Shown: in pieces, positions 9,556 through 17,702 of the stretch
Layout: each line of letters opens with the position of its first letter
How positions within the stretch are numbered: the first letter of the stretch is position 1
Origin: Alphaproteobacteria bacterium
GTDB lineage: Bacteria > Pseudomonadota > Alphaproteobacteria > Micropepsales > Micropepsaceae
DNA: 64,000 nucleotides
Reading direction: 5' to 3'
NCBI GenBank assembly: GCA_016783965.1
Contig: JADHVO010000006.1
Location: forward strand, 186,001 to 250,000
Notes under the pieces: model-generated
Told to the model about the DNA's origin: nothing
The model's input: the letters and a program-made list of their open reading frames with translations, nothing else
Databases searched by the model: none
Made by a program: the position numbers and the translations under genes

Positions 9556-9581
9556 GGGCGCCGGTCTCCGGCGCCCTTTTT
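9556..9581 (+). terminator. Rho-independent terminator of the TonB receptor gene
   Basis: GGGCGCCGG-TCT-CCGGCGCCC is a perfect 9-bp stem (9556-9564 with 9568-9576) followed by five T residues (9577-9581), 26 bases after the receptor stop codon. Confidence 0.93.
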
Positions 9582-9625
9582 CCTTTACACGGCTGCGTTG
9601 CGCGCGGCGCCGTCTCGCGGATGCA

Positions 9626-9643
9626 ATTCACTAAGTGATGAAT
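9626..9643 (+). promoter_or_regulatory. Operator copy 3 (GATGAAT motif) upstream of the hydrolase
   Basis: ATTCACT-AAGT-GATGAAT: the same 7-4-7 layout as the receptor operators, with 5 of 7 left-arm positions matching the ideal ATTCATC. TTGACC begins 5 bases after it, the same offset as in the receptor promoter. Confidence 0.55.
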
Positions 9644-9672
9644 TTCATTTGACCTACGCGCGTCTCCATTGT

Positions 9673-9690
9673 ATTCATCAATCGATGAAT
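9673..9690 (+). promoter_or_regulatory. Operator copy 4 (GATGAAT motif) upstream of the hydrolase
   Basis: ATTCATC-AATC-GATGAAT has perfect 7-bp arms. It lies 47 bases downstream of copy 3 and overlaps the candidate -10 TATTCA, so binding should repress. Confidence 0.6.
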
Positions 9691-9906
9691 TTGCTGCGGA
9701 TGCGTGATCCGCCGCTGTTTGCCCGTCTGGCGGCGTACTACCCAGGTGCCCGACAGGTGGTGAAATCCCCCGGCCTGCGCTCCTCCTCGGGCAGGGCCGG
9801 GGGATGTTCTTCCCCGAACCGCGAATCACCGTTCGCCCTCTCGAATCCCGTTTGACCGCTCCCCTTCACAGGGCAATCTGCGCCCGCTGCGCGCAGGGAT
9901 GCCGTC

Positions 9907-11427
9907 ATGCCGTTGAATATCCTCTTCATCACGGCCGACCAGTGGCGGGCAGAGTGCCTGTCGGCGCTAGGCCATCCGGTGGTGCGGACTCCCAACCTGG
10001 ATGCGCTGGCGCGCGACGGCGTCCTGTTCGCCAACCATTTCGCCAACGCCGTGCCGTGCGGGCCGTCGCGCACCTCGCTCCACACCGGCATGTATCTCCA
10101 GAACCACCGCTCCGGCACCAACGGCACGCCGCTGGAGGCGCGCCACACCAACTGGGCCAGGGAAGCCGCCGCCATCGGCTACGACCCGGTGCTGTTCGGC
10201 TATACCGATACGAGCCTCGACCCGCGCGAGCTCCAGGAAGACGACCCGTGGCGCTTCACCTATGAGGGCCCGCTGCCAGGAATCCGCCCTCTCGTTCTGA
10301 TGGGCGACACACCCCGGCAATGGGTCGATTGGCTGCGGTCGCAGGGCTACAGGATCCCCGAGCCCATCCAGCGCGCCTATTCACTGCGGGCCGACGGGCC
10401 GGACTATGAGGATGGCGCATCAGTGCCCCGGCCGCTGGCAATGCCCAGCGAAGCCGACGACACCAACTGGCTCGCCGATCGCTGCATGGATTACATCCGC
10501 AACGCCGACGGTCCGTTCATTGCGCACCTGTCGATCCTGCGCCCGCATCCGCCCTTCGTCGCGCCCGAGCCCTACAACGCGATGTACGACCCGATGGCCG
10601 TGCCAGGATTCTCCCGCCTGGCGGCACCCGAAGACGAGGCTGCGCAGCACCCGTGGCTCGCGCATCAGCTCTCACGCCGCGCCTTCCGCGCGCCGGCGGT
10701 CGACAAGCGCCTGCGCCGGATGAAAGCGGTCTATTACGGCCTGATGCGCGAGGTCGACGACACGCTCGGCCGCGTCTTCGCCATGCTGAAAGAGACCGGC
10801 CGATGGGACGACACGATGATCGTGTTCACCTCCGACCATGGCGAGCAGATGGGCGACCACTGGCTGCTCGGCAAATGTGGCTATTTCGACGCGTCCTACC
10901 GCATCCCGCTGATCGTGCGCGATCCACGCCGCTCCGCCGACGCCGGGCGCGGGCAGGTCGTCACCCGCTTCACCGAGAACGTCGACATCATGCCCACGAT
11001 GCTGGAGGCGATCGGGGCGGAGATCCCGCTGCAATGCGACGGCCGCTCGCTAAGCCCGTTCCTCGAAGGCAAGGGCGCCCCCGAGACCTGGCGCACCGAG
11101 GCGCATTGGGAGTTCGACTTCCGCGATCCCGCCGACGACACCGCGGAGAAGGCGCTGGGCCTGACCATGCACCAGTGCAGCATGAACATCATCCGCGACG
11201 AGCGCTTCAAGTACGTTCACTTCACCAAGCTGCCGCCGCTGCTGTTCGACCTGCAAGAGGACCCCGGGGAATTCACCAATCTGGCGGGCGACCCCCGCTA
11301 TGTTTCAGTCATGCTGGAATATGCACAGAAGCTCCTCTCCTGGCGCATGAACCACGATGAGCAGGTTTTGACGCATATCTCGCTGACCCATAAAGGCCCG
11401 GTTTCCCGGCCTGTCGCCCGCTATTGA
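9907..11427 (+). CDS. Sulfatase / phosphonate monoester hydrolase (alkaline phosphatase superfamily)
   Basis: Hydrolase of 506 aa that cleaves sulfate, phosphonate or phosphate monoesters or diesters. The formylglycine signature CGPSR is at residues 51-55 (Cys51 is the residue to be oxidised). Metal-site residues are Asp11 (TADQW), Asp310 and His311 (SDHGEQMGDH), with Lys323 (LLGKCGY) and His214 (RPHPPF). The segments EFDFRD, KYVHFTKLPPLLFDL and FTNLA are very close to the phosphonate monoester hydrolase (PMH) branch, whose members are catalytically promiscuous. There is no signal peptide, so the enzyme is probably cytoplasmic. It has its own operator/promoter region and is followed 51 bases later by the ABC genes. 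An FGE that could activate Cys51 lies 5 kb downstream. The true substrate is unknown. Confidence 0.9.
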   Translation: MPLNILFITADQWRAECLSALGHPVVRTPNLDALARDGVLFANHFANAVPCGPSRTSLHTGMYLQNHRSGTNGTPLEARHTNWAREAAAIGYDPVLFGYTDTSLDPRELQEDDPWRFTYEGPLPGIRPLVLMGDTPRQWVDWLRSQGYRIPEPIQRAYSLRADGPDYEDGASVPRPLAMPSEADDTNWLADRCMDYIRNADGPFIAHLSILRPHPPFVAPEPYNAMYDPMAVPGFSRLAAPEDEAAQHPWLAHQLSRRAFRAPAVDKRLRRMKAVYYGLMREVDDTLGRVFAMLKETGRWDDTMIVFTSDHGEQMGDHWLLGKCGYFDASYRIPLIVRDPRRSADAGRGQVVTRFTENVDIMPTMLEAIGAEIPLQCDGRSLSPFLEGKGAPETWRTEAHWEFDFRDPADDTAEKALGLTMHQCSMNIIRDERFKYVHFTKLPPLLFDLQEDPGEFTNLAGDPRYVSVMLEYAQKLLSWRMNHDEQVLTHISLTHKGPVSRPVARY

Positions 11428-11478
11428 ACAGTCCGCGTCGCGTCCTATTTCACAGCCAACACACCTGAAGGGGCCCTC

Positions 11479-12357
11479 ATGCTGTCGATCCGGGATCTCA
11501 GCCACGTCTATCCGCGTGGCGTGCGTGCGCTTGACCATGTGAGCCTCGAAATCCCGCCCGGCATGTTCGGCCTGCTCGGCCCCAACGGCGCCGGGAAGTC
11601 GACCCTGATGCGGTGCATCGCGACGCTCCAGACGCCGACCAGCGGCGCCATCACATTCGACGGCATCGACGTGATCCGCGAGCCGGAGAAGCTCCGCCGC
11701 ACCCTCGGCTACCTGCCGCAGGATTTCGGCGTGTATCCGCGCGTCACCGCCTACGACATGCTCGACCATATGGCGGTGCTGAAGGGCGTCACCGGCCGCG
11801 GCGAACGGCGCGATACGGTCGAGGCGCTGCTCAACCAGGTCAATCTGTGGAGCGTGCGCAGGAAATCCATCGCGGGTTTCTCCGGCGGCATGCGGCAGCG
11901 CTTCGGCATCGCCCAGGCGCTGATCGGCCAGCCCAGGCTCCTGATCGTGGACGAGCCGACCGCCGGCCTCGACCCGGAGGAGCGCAACCGCTTTCTCAAC
12001 CTGCTCGCCGATGTCGGCGAGAACATCGTGGTGATCCTCTCCACCCATATCGTGGATGACGTATCCGACCTTTGCCCGCGCATGGCGATCATCGCCGAAG
12101 GCCGCATCGTGGGGCAGGGTTCGCCGGTCGAGCTCACGAACGCGCTCCAGGGCAAGGTCTGGAAGAAGACCATCGCCAAGGCAGAGCTTGAGGGCTGTCG
12201 CCAGAAATACACCGTGATCTCCACCCGCCTCGTCGGCGGCAACACCGTCGTGCACATCGTCGCCGACAGCGATCCAGGCAACGGCTTCGCGCCGGTCGAG
12301 GCGGGCCTGGAAGACGTCTACTTCTCGACGCTGGCCAAGTCCCGCAAGGCGGCCTGA
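11479..12357 (+). CDS. ABC transporter ATP-binding protein
   Basis: ABC-2-type ATPase of 292 aa. Walker A is GPNGAGKST (34-42), the ABC signature SGGMRQ is at 135-140, and Walker B LLIVDEP is at 154-160 followed by TAGLD. The C-terminal 60 residues form a small extra domain. The Shine-Dalgarno AAGGGG precedes the ATG. It is two bases ahead of the permease/peptidase fusion gene and almost certainly forms one transporter with it. The cargo is unknown. Confidence 0.94.
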   Translation: MLSIRDLSHVYPRGVRALDHVSLEIPPGMFGLLGPNGAGKSTLMRCIATLQTPTSGAITFDGIDVIREPEKLRRTLGYLPQDFGVYPRVTAYDMLDHMAVLKGVTGRGERRDTVEALLNQVNLWSVRRKSIAGFSGGMRQRFGIAQALIGQPRLLIVDEPTAGLDPEERNRFLNLLADVGENIVVILSTHIVDDVSDLCPRMAIIAEGRIVGQGSPVELTNALQGKVWKKTIAKAELEGCRQKYTVISTRLVGGNTVVHIVADSDPGNGFAPVEAGLEDVYFSTLAKSRKAA

Positions 12358-12359
12358 GC

Positions 12360-15300
12360 ATGTTCTTCAAGATCGCCGGGTTCGAAGCCCGCTACCAGAT
12401 GCGCTCCCCGGTGTTCTGGGTGGCCGGCCTCATCTTCTTCCTGCTGCCCTTTGCGGCCACGACCATCAGCCAGGTCCAGGTCGGCGGCGTCGGCAGTGTG
12501 TGGAAGAACTCGCCCTACGCCATCCTCCAGGTCAGCGGCGTGCTGGACGTGTTCTTCGTCTTCGCACTGATCGCCTTCGTGGCGAACATCATCGTGCGCG
12601 ACGACGAGACGGGCTATGGCCCGATCGTGCGCTCCACCCGCATCACGAAGTTCGATTACCTGTTCGGCCGCTTCACCGGCGCGTTCGGCGCCGGCATGGT
12701 GATGGCGCTCGCGATCCCGCTCGGGATCCTGGTCGGCTCGTTCATGCCCTGGATCGACCCCAAGCGCATCGGCCCCTTTCAGGCAGAGCATTACCTCTTC
12801 GACTACTTCGTGATGATGCTGCCGACGCTGTTCGTGCTGGCAGCGGCATTCTTTGCGCTCGCAACGGCGACGCGCTCGATGATGGCCACGTATGTCGGCG
12901 CGGTCGCGTTCCTCATAGGCTACCTGGTGCTGACGACACTGTTCCAGAAGCCGCAATACGACCACATCGTCGGCATCCTGGAACCGTTCGGCATGGGCGC
13001 GCTGGCGGAAATCGTGAAGTACTGGACGACGTCGGACCGCAACACGATGCTGCCGCCGCTGGCCGACGTGATGCTGATCAATCGCGCCATCTATCTGGGC
13101 CTCGCCTTCGTCCTGCTGGCCATCGCCTACTGGACCTACCGGTTCGAAGCGCGCGCCGGCAGCGCCGCCAGGCCCGAGAAGAAGGAAGCCGTCATCGTGC
13201 GTGCGCAGTCCGGGCCTCTGCCCGCGCCACACTTCGATGCAGGCAGCATCCGCGTCATGGCATTGAAATGGACCCGCTTCGAGATGGGGCAGGTGTTCAA
13301 GAGCCCGGCCTTCTTCGTGCTTCTGGCGCTCGGCCTGTTGAACGCGCTCGGCAGCCTGTTGTTCGTGGGTGAGCAGCGCGACTGGGTCGTGCTGCCGGTC
13401 ACCAACCTCACGATCGACGCGCTGAACGGCGCTTTCACCATCATCCCGCTGATTGTCGCGATCTACTACGCCGGCGAACTGGTGTGGCGCGAGCGCGACC
13501 GCCGCACGCACGAGGTGCTGGGCGCGGTACCCGTGCCGGATTGGGCGTTCGTGGTGCCGAAGATCGCCGCCATCACGCTGGTGCTTGTCTTCATGCTGGC
13601 GGTTTCGGTGCTGACCGCGATGATCGTGCAGGCGACCAAGAACTACACCGATTTCGAGATCTGGCACTACGCCGCCTGGTACGTCGTGCCGAACGCCATC
13701 GAGGCGGTGGAGCTCGCGGCGCTTGCGATCTTCGTGCAGACCGTGGTCTCGCACAAATACGTCGGCTGGGGCGTGATGGCGCTGGTGCTGGTGGCGCAGA
13801 TCACGCTGGGCAATCTCGGCTACGACCACCACCTCTACATCTACGGCTCCAGCTACAACGTTCCACTCTCCGACATGAACGGACAGGGGCAGTTCTGGAT
13901 CGGCCGTGCATGGTTCCAGGTCTACTGGCTGGCCTTCGCGCTGATCCTGTCGATCCTCGCCTATGGCCTGTGGCGGCGCGGAGCAGAGACCCGCTTCGTC
14001 CCGCGCCTCGCGCGTCTGCCGCGGCGCTTGCGCGGCTTCGCCGGCGTACTGATGGCGATGGCGGTGATCGTGTGGGCGGGCGCCGGCGCGTTCATCTATT
14101 ACAACACCGTCGTGCTCAACGAATACCGCAACAGCGTGGGCGACGAGGCGTGGACCGCAGACTACGAGCGCACGCTCTACAAATACCACACCATCCCGCA
14201 GCCCAAGGTGACGGACATCACGATGAATGTCGCGATCTATCCGCACGACATCCGCATAGTATCCGAGGGCCGCTATGCCATGGTGAATGCGACGGCCAAG
14301 CCGCTGACGGTGGTGCATGTGCGCTGGCCGCGCGAGCTGACCATGGAGTCGCTGTCGGTGTCGGGCGCCCATGTGCAGCAGCGCTTCGAGCGCTTCAACT
14401 ACGTCATCTATGCCTTCGACAAGCCGCTGCTTCCCGGCGAGAAGACGTCGCTCAGCTACCGCGCCGTCTGGCAGCAGAAGGGCTTCAAGAACAGCGCCAA
14501 CCTCACCCGTATCGTCGACAACGGCACCTTCGTGAACAACCAGGAGATCGCGCCGAACATCGGCATGGATCAGACGAACCTGCTGCGCGATCCGGTCAAG
14601 CGCCGCCGCCAGCATCTGGCCGGCGACATGCGTCCAGCCAAGCTGGACGATCCGGCCGCGCGCTACCAGGGACCGTTCGGCGGCGACACCAACTGGGTGA
14701 ATTCCGACATCACGGTCTCCACTGTGGCCGACCAGACGCCGATCGCGCCGGGCTACAAGGTGTCGGACGTCACGCGCGACGGCCGCCGCACCGCGCGCTT
14801 CAGGTCCGATGCGCCCGTTCTGGCCTTCTTCTCCATGCAGTCGGCGGCCTATGCGGAACGGCACGCCAAATGGCGCGACGTCGACCTGACGGTCTATTAC
14901 GATCCGCACCATCCCTATCAGGTCGACCGCATGCTCTCGTCGATGAAGGCCTCGCTGGAGGTTTTCGACGAGGCGTTTGGGCCCTACCAGTTCAAGCAGG
15001 CGCGCATTCTGGAATTCCCCGGCTATGCGACCTTCGCCCAGTCCTTCGCCAACACGATCCCGTTCTCGGAATCGATCGGCTTCATCCAGGATGACAATTC
15101 CTGGAAGGACGACCCGGAGAAGGTCGACCTCGTCACCTTCGTGACAGCGCATGAGCTGGGCCACCAGTGGTGGGGCCACCAGCTCACGTCGGCCAACATG
15201 CAGGGCGGCACCATGCTCGTCGAGACCATGGCGCAGTATTCCGCGATGCTGGTGATGGAGCATCTCTACGGGCCCGAGCATGTGCGCAAGTTTCTGAAAT

Positions 15301-15950
15301 CGGAGCTCGACGCCTATCTGCGCAGCCGCGGCAGCGAGGAAGTGGAAGAGTTGCCGCTCGACCGCGTCGAAGACCAGGGCTACATCCACTACCGCAAGGG
15401 CGCGGTGGTCATGTACCGCCTGAAGGAGACGGTGGGCGAAGCCGCCGTCGACCGCACGCTCCAGCGCCTGCTCAAGCAGTACGCGTTCAGGGGCGCGCCC
15501 TATCCGACCACGCGCGACTTCATCCGCATCGTGAAGGAGGAGAGCGGCCACAAGCACGATGCGATCATCGACGACCTTTTCGACCGGATCACGCTTTATG
15601 ACCTGAAGGCGACCGGCGCGACCTGGGTCAAGCGGCATGATGGCCGCTATGACGTGACGCTCACGGTCGATGCGCACAAATATTACGCCGACGGCAAGGG
15701 CAAGCAGACCGAGGCGAAGATGGCCGAGGACGTGAACATCGGCCTCTTCACCCTGAAGCCCAGCGCCGCCGGCTTCGGCAAGGCCAACGTGCTGAGCTAT
15801 GCGCCGATGCATATCGTCTCGGGCACGCAGTCTCTGCACCTCGTGACCGCCGCGCCGCCCAAGTTTGCGGGTATCGATCCCTACAATATGTGGATCGACC
15901 GCAACTCGGACGACAACACGATCGAGGCGACGCAGGCGGGCGGGAGCTGA
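12360..15950 (+). CDS. ABC-2 permease fused to an M1-family metallopeptidase
   Basis: Membrane protein of 1,196 aa. The N-terminal part (about 1-260) and middle part (about 290-590) carry two ABC-2-like transmembrane blocks, and a last helix lies near 560-580. The C-terminal half is a gluzincin peptidase of the M1 type, predicted on the periplasmic side: the zinc motif HELGH is at 931-935, the third ligand is probably Glu955 (VETMAQ), and YRKGAVVMYRL is in the region of the catalytic tyrosine. The partner ATPase is immediately upstream. This ABC-permease/M1 architecture recurs in Proteobacteria but its substrate is not established; coupling of export or extraction to peptide trimming is inference. 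Confidence 0.92.
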   Translation: MFFKIAGFEARYQMRSPVFWVAGLIFFLLPFAATTISQVQVGGVGSVWKNSPYAILQVSGVLDVFFVFALIAFVANIIVRDDETGYGPIVRSTRITKFDYLFGRFTGAFGAGMVMALAIPLGILVGSFMPWIDPKRIGPFQAEHYLFDYFVMMLPTLFVLAAAFFALATATRSMMATYVGAVAFLIGYLVLTTLFQKPQYDHIVGILEPFGMGALAEIVKYWTTSDRNTMLPPLADVMLINRAIYLGLAFVLLAIAYWTYRFEARAGSAARPEKKEAVIVRAQSGPLPAPHFDAGSIRVMALKWTRFEMGQVFKSPAFFVLLALGLLNALGSLLFVGEQRDWVVLPVTNLTIDALNGAFTIIPLIVAIYYAGELVWRERDRRTHEVLGAVPVPDWAFVVPKIAAITLVLVFMLAVSVLTAMIVQATKNYTDFEIWHYAAWYVVPNAIEAVELAALAIFVQTVVSHKYVGWGVMALVLVAQITLGNLGYDHHLYIYGSSYNVPLSDMNGQGQFWIGRAWFQVYWLAFALILSILAYGLWRRGAETRFVPRLARLPRRLRGFAGVLMAMAVIVWAGAGAFIYYNTVVLNEYRNSVGDEAWTADYERTLYKYHTIPQPKVTDITMNVAIYPHDIRIVSEGRYAMVNATAKPLTVVHVRWPRELTMESLSVSGAHVQQRFERFNYVIYAFDKPLLPGEKTSLSYRAVWQQKGFKNSANLTRIVDNGTFVNNQEIAPNIGMDQTNLLRDPVKRRRQHLAGDMRPAKLDDPAARYQGPFGGDTNWVNSDITVSTVADQTPIAPGYKVSDVTRDGRRTARFRSDAPVLAFFSMQSAAYAERHAKWRDVDLTVYYDPHHPYQVDRMLSSMKASLEVFDEAFGPYQFKQARILEFPGYATFAQSFANTIPFSESIGFIQDDNSWKDDPEKVDLVTFVTAHELGHQWWGHQLTSANMQGGTMLVETMAQYSAMLVMEHLYGPEHVRKFLKSELDAYLRSRGSEEVEELPLDRVEDQGYIHYRKGAVVMYRLKETVGEAAVDRTLQRLLKQYAFRGAPYPTTRDFIRIVKEESGHKHDAIIDDLFDRITLYDLKATGATWVKRHDGRYDVTLTVDAHKYYADGKGKQTEAKMAEDVNIGLFTLKPSAAGFGKANVLSYAPMHIVSGTQSLHLVTAAPPKFAGIDPYNMWIDRNSDDNTIEATQAGGS

Positions 15951-16020
15951 GGCGCACCGAAGTTGCTGGCGCCAATTCCCAATCTGGGCTAGCAAAAAGG
16001 GGCTTCCGGAGGAACCCGCC

Positions 16021-16680
16021 TTGGATTCGGTTGAAGAGCTTGACGGCGTATTGCCGGTCAACCAGGCGCGCAGCCGCAATGCCCGCGACCGTCTGCTGAC
16101 CGCCGGCGAGAAGGTGTTCGCCAAGCTCGGCTATGACGCCGCGCACGTGACCGACATCGCGCAGGCAGCCGGCTGTTCGGTCGGCAGCTTCTATCGCCGC
16201 TTCCGCGACAAGGAGGCCTTCTTCAAGGCGCTGCATCACCGCTTCACCGAGCGCAACCTGGAGAACGGCGCAAAGTTCTTCGCGCTGCGCGAGTGGCAGG
16301 ACCAGCCGACCTCCGCCGTCGTGCGCACCCTGATCGAAAACACTGCGCTGATCATGAAGCGCAACCACGGCTTCTTCCGCGCCCTGTTCCAGCGCTCGCT
16401 GGCGGGCGCCGGCGCCGATTACTGGCCGCGCATGCGCGCCGGCACACAGCGCCAGGGCGAGTTGCTCGCCGAATTCATGCTGGCGCGCGGCGAAGGCGCG
16501 GACCGCGAAGACCTGGCGCAGGACTGCATTTTCATCCTGCGTTCGGTGGATGGCACGATCGTGCACCGGCTACTGAACGACGGGCCTTATGTCGACGAGG
16601 CCATGGTGATCGAGAAGCTGAGCCAGATGGCGCTCGCCTATCTCGGCCTTCCCGACCGCGGCAAACCGCGCCGCAAGTGA
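16021..16680 (+). CDS. TetR/AcrR family regulator
   Basis: TetR-type regulator of 219 aa. The helix-turn-helix is near residues 43-62 (VTDIAQAAGCSVGSFYRRF), preceded by ARDRLLTAGEKVFAKLG. I chose the TTG at 16021 because GGAGGA (16008-16013) lies 7 bases upstream; longer starts run into the end of the permease/peptidase gene and give an Arg-rich tail. Its TGA overlaps the GTG start of the FGE gene (GTGA), so the two are co-translated. The ligand is unknown. Confidence 0.88.
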   Translation: MDSVEELDGVLPVNQARSRNARDRLLTAGEKVFAKLGYDAAHVTDIAQAAGCSVGSFYRRFRDKEAFFKALHHRFTERNLENGAKFFALREWQDQPTSAVVRTLIENTALIMKRNHGFFRALFQRSLAGAGADYWPRMRAGTQRQGELLAEFMLARGEGADREDLAQDCIFILRSVDGTIVHRLLNDGPYVDEAMVIEKLSQMALAYLGLPDRGKPRRK

Positions 16681-17657
16681 CACGCGCCGACTGGAGCGCG
16701 GCGGCCCTCATCGCCGTTGTCGCGCTGATCTGCATGGTGCCGTTTGCCCTGCCGCGCGACCGCGGTCCGCATTGTCTCGATCCTTCCAGGCTGCCGTATC
16801 GGGGCATGGTGTTCGTGCCGGGCGGGGAGTTTGAAGAAGGCGACACCATCTATCCGGAAGAAGGCCCGGTCACGCAAGCGCATGTGAAGCCGTTCTGGAT
16901 GGATGCACATGAGGTGACGAACGCCGACTTCGCGCAGTTCGTCGCCGCCACCGGCTATGTCACGACCGCCGAACGTCCGCTGGATCCCGCGACGCATCCC
17001 GGAATCGCCCCCGATCTTCTGAAGCCCGGCGCCATGGTGTTCTTCATGCCGAAGGAAGTGCACGGCATGGAGAACATTTCGCAATGGTGGCGCTACGTCC
17101 CCGGCGCGAACTGGCGCCGTCCGGCAGGCCCGGGCAGCGACATCGAAGGCCGCGAGAACTATCCGGTGGTCGAGGTCACGCACGACGATGCGCTGGCCTA
17201 TGCGCGCTGGAAGCACCGCGACCTGCCGACGGAGGCCGAATGGGAATGGGCGGCGCGCGCCGGCCACAAGGGCGCGGGTGACGATCACGACCAGCCGAAG
17301 AACGCCAACACCTGGCAGGGAATCTTCCCGGTGCTGAACAGCGGTGATGACGGCTTTGTCGGCCTGGCGCCTGCGGGCTGTTACGCGCCCAACGCTTATG
17401 GCCTCTACGACATGTTCGGCAATGTGTGGGAGCTGACGAAGGACATCTTCACCCCGCATCCCGGCGATGCGCCAGATCCGCTGCTGACCACGCCGAACCG
17501 CGGCGCGGCGGTGAATTACACGATCAAGGGCGGCTCGTTCCTGTGCGCCCCCAACTACTGCATGCGCTACCGCTCCGGCGCCCGCGAACCGCAGGAAGCG
17601 GACCTGGCGTCGAGTCACCTGGGGTTCAGGACGGTGCTGAGGGACCGAGAACTTTGA
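16677..17657 (+). CDS. Formylglycine-generating enzyme (FGE/SUMF1 family), membrane-anchored
   Basis: Oxidase of 326 aa that converts the Cys of CxPxR sulfatase motifs to formylglycine. The active-site region GGSFLCAPNYCMRYR holds Cys290 and Cys295, spaced like human FGE Cys336/Cys341, and the C-terminus SSHLGFRTV matches the family. Upstream, FVPGGEF, YCVD-like FWMDAHEVTN and PTEAEWEWAARAG are typical FGE-sulfatase domain motifs. The start GTG 16677 overlaps the TetR stop. Residues about 6-25 (WSAAALIAVVALICMVPFAL) form a transmembrane helix or uncleaved signal, so the catalytic domain should face the periplasm, which is odd for modifying the cytoplasmic-looking hydrolase at 9907. Both catalytic cysteines distinguish it from the many FGE-fold proteins that lack them. 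Confidence 0.9.
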   Translation: MTRADWSAAALIAVVALICMVPFALPRDRGPHCLDPSRLPYRGMVFVPGGEFEEGDTIYPEEGPVTQAHVKPFWMDAHEVTNADFAQFVAATGYVTTAERPLDPATHPGIAPDLLKPGAMVFFMPKEVHGMENISQWWRYVPGANWRRPAGPGSDIEGRENYPVVEVTHDDALAYARWKHRDLPTEAEWEWAARAGHKGAGDDHDQPKNANTWQGIFPVLNSGDDGFVGLAPAGCYAPNAYGLYDMFGNVWELTKDIFTPHPGDAPDPLLTTPNRGAAVNYTIKGGSFLCAPNYCMRYRSGAREPQEADLASSHLGFRTVLRDREL

Positions 17658-17664
17658 CCCCAAT

Positions 17665-17695
17665 CGTCATGGCCGGGACGAGCCCGGCGATGACG
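17665..17695. repeat. Palindromic intergenic repeat between convergent genes
   Basis: CGTCATGGCCGGG (17665-17677) pairs imperfectly with CCCGGCGATGACG (17683-17695). This CGTCATnnCCGGG form is common between alphaproteobacterial genes. Its place between two convergent stop codons suggests bidirectional termination. Confidence 0.7.
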
Positions 17696-17702
17696 GATGT
17701 GT

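Larger units (their letters stand above)
9531..9906. other. Intergenic region with terminator and second dual-operator promoter
   Basis: This 376-base gap between receptor and hydrolase contains the receptor terminator (9556-9581), operator copies 3 and 4, and between them TTGACC (9649-9654) with TATTCA 17 bases later (9672-9677) as a plausible promoter for the hydrolase. From about 9700 to 9906 I see no other feature; a short GC-rich imperfect palindrome near 9770-9800 may be a leader structure. Confidence 0.55.

Noticed and set aside
12318-16124. A 1,268-codon open frame on the minus strand opposite the permease/peptidase gene
   Set aside because: High GC removes stops from the antisense frame; the plus strand encodes ABC-2 helices and a complete M1 zinc site.
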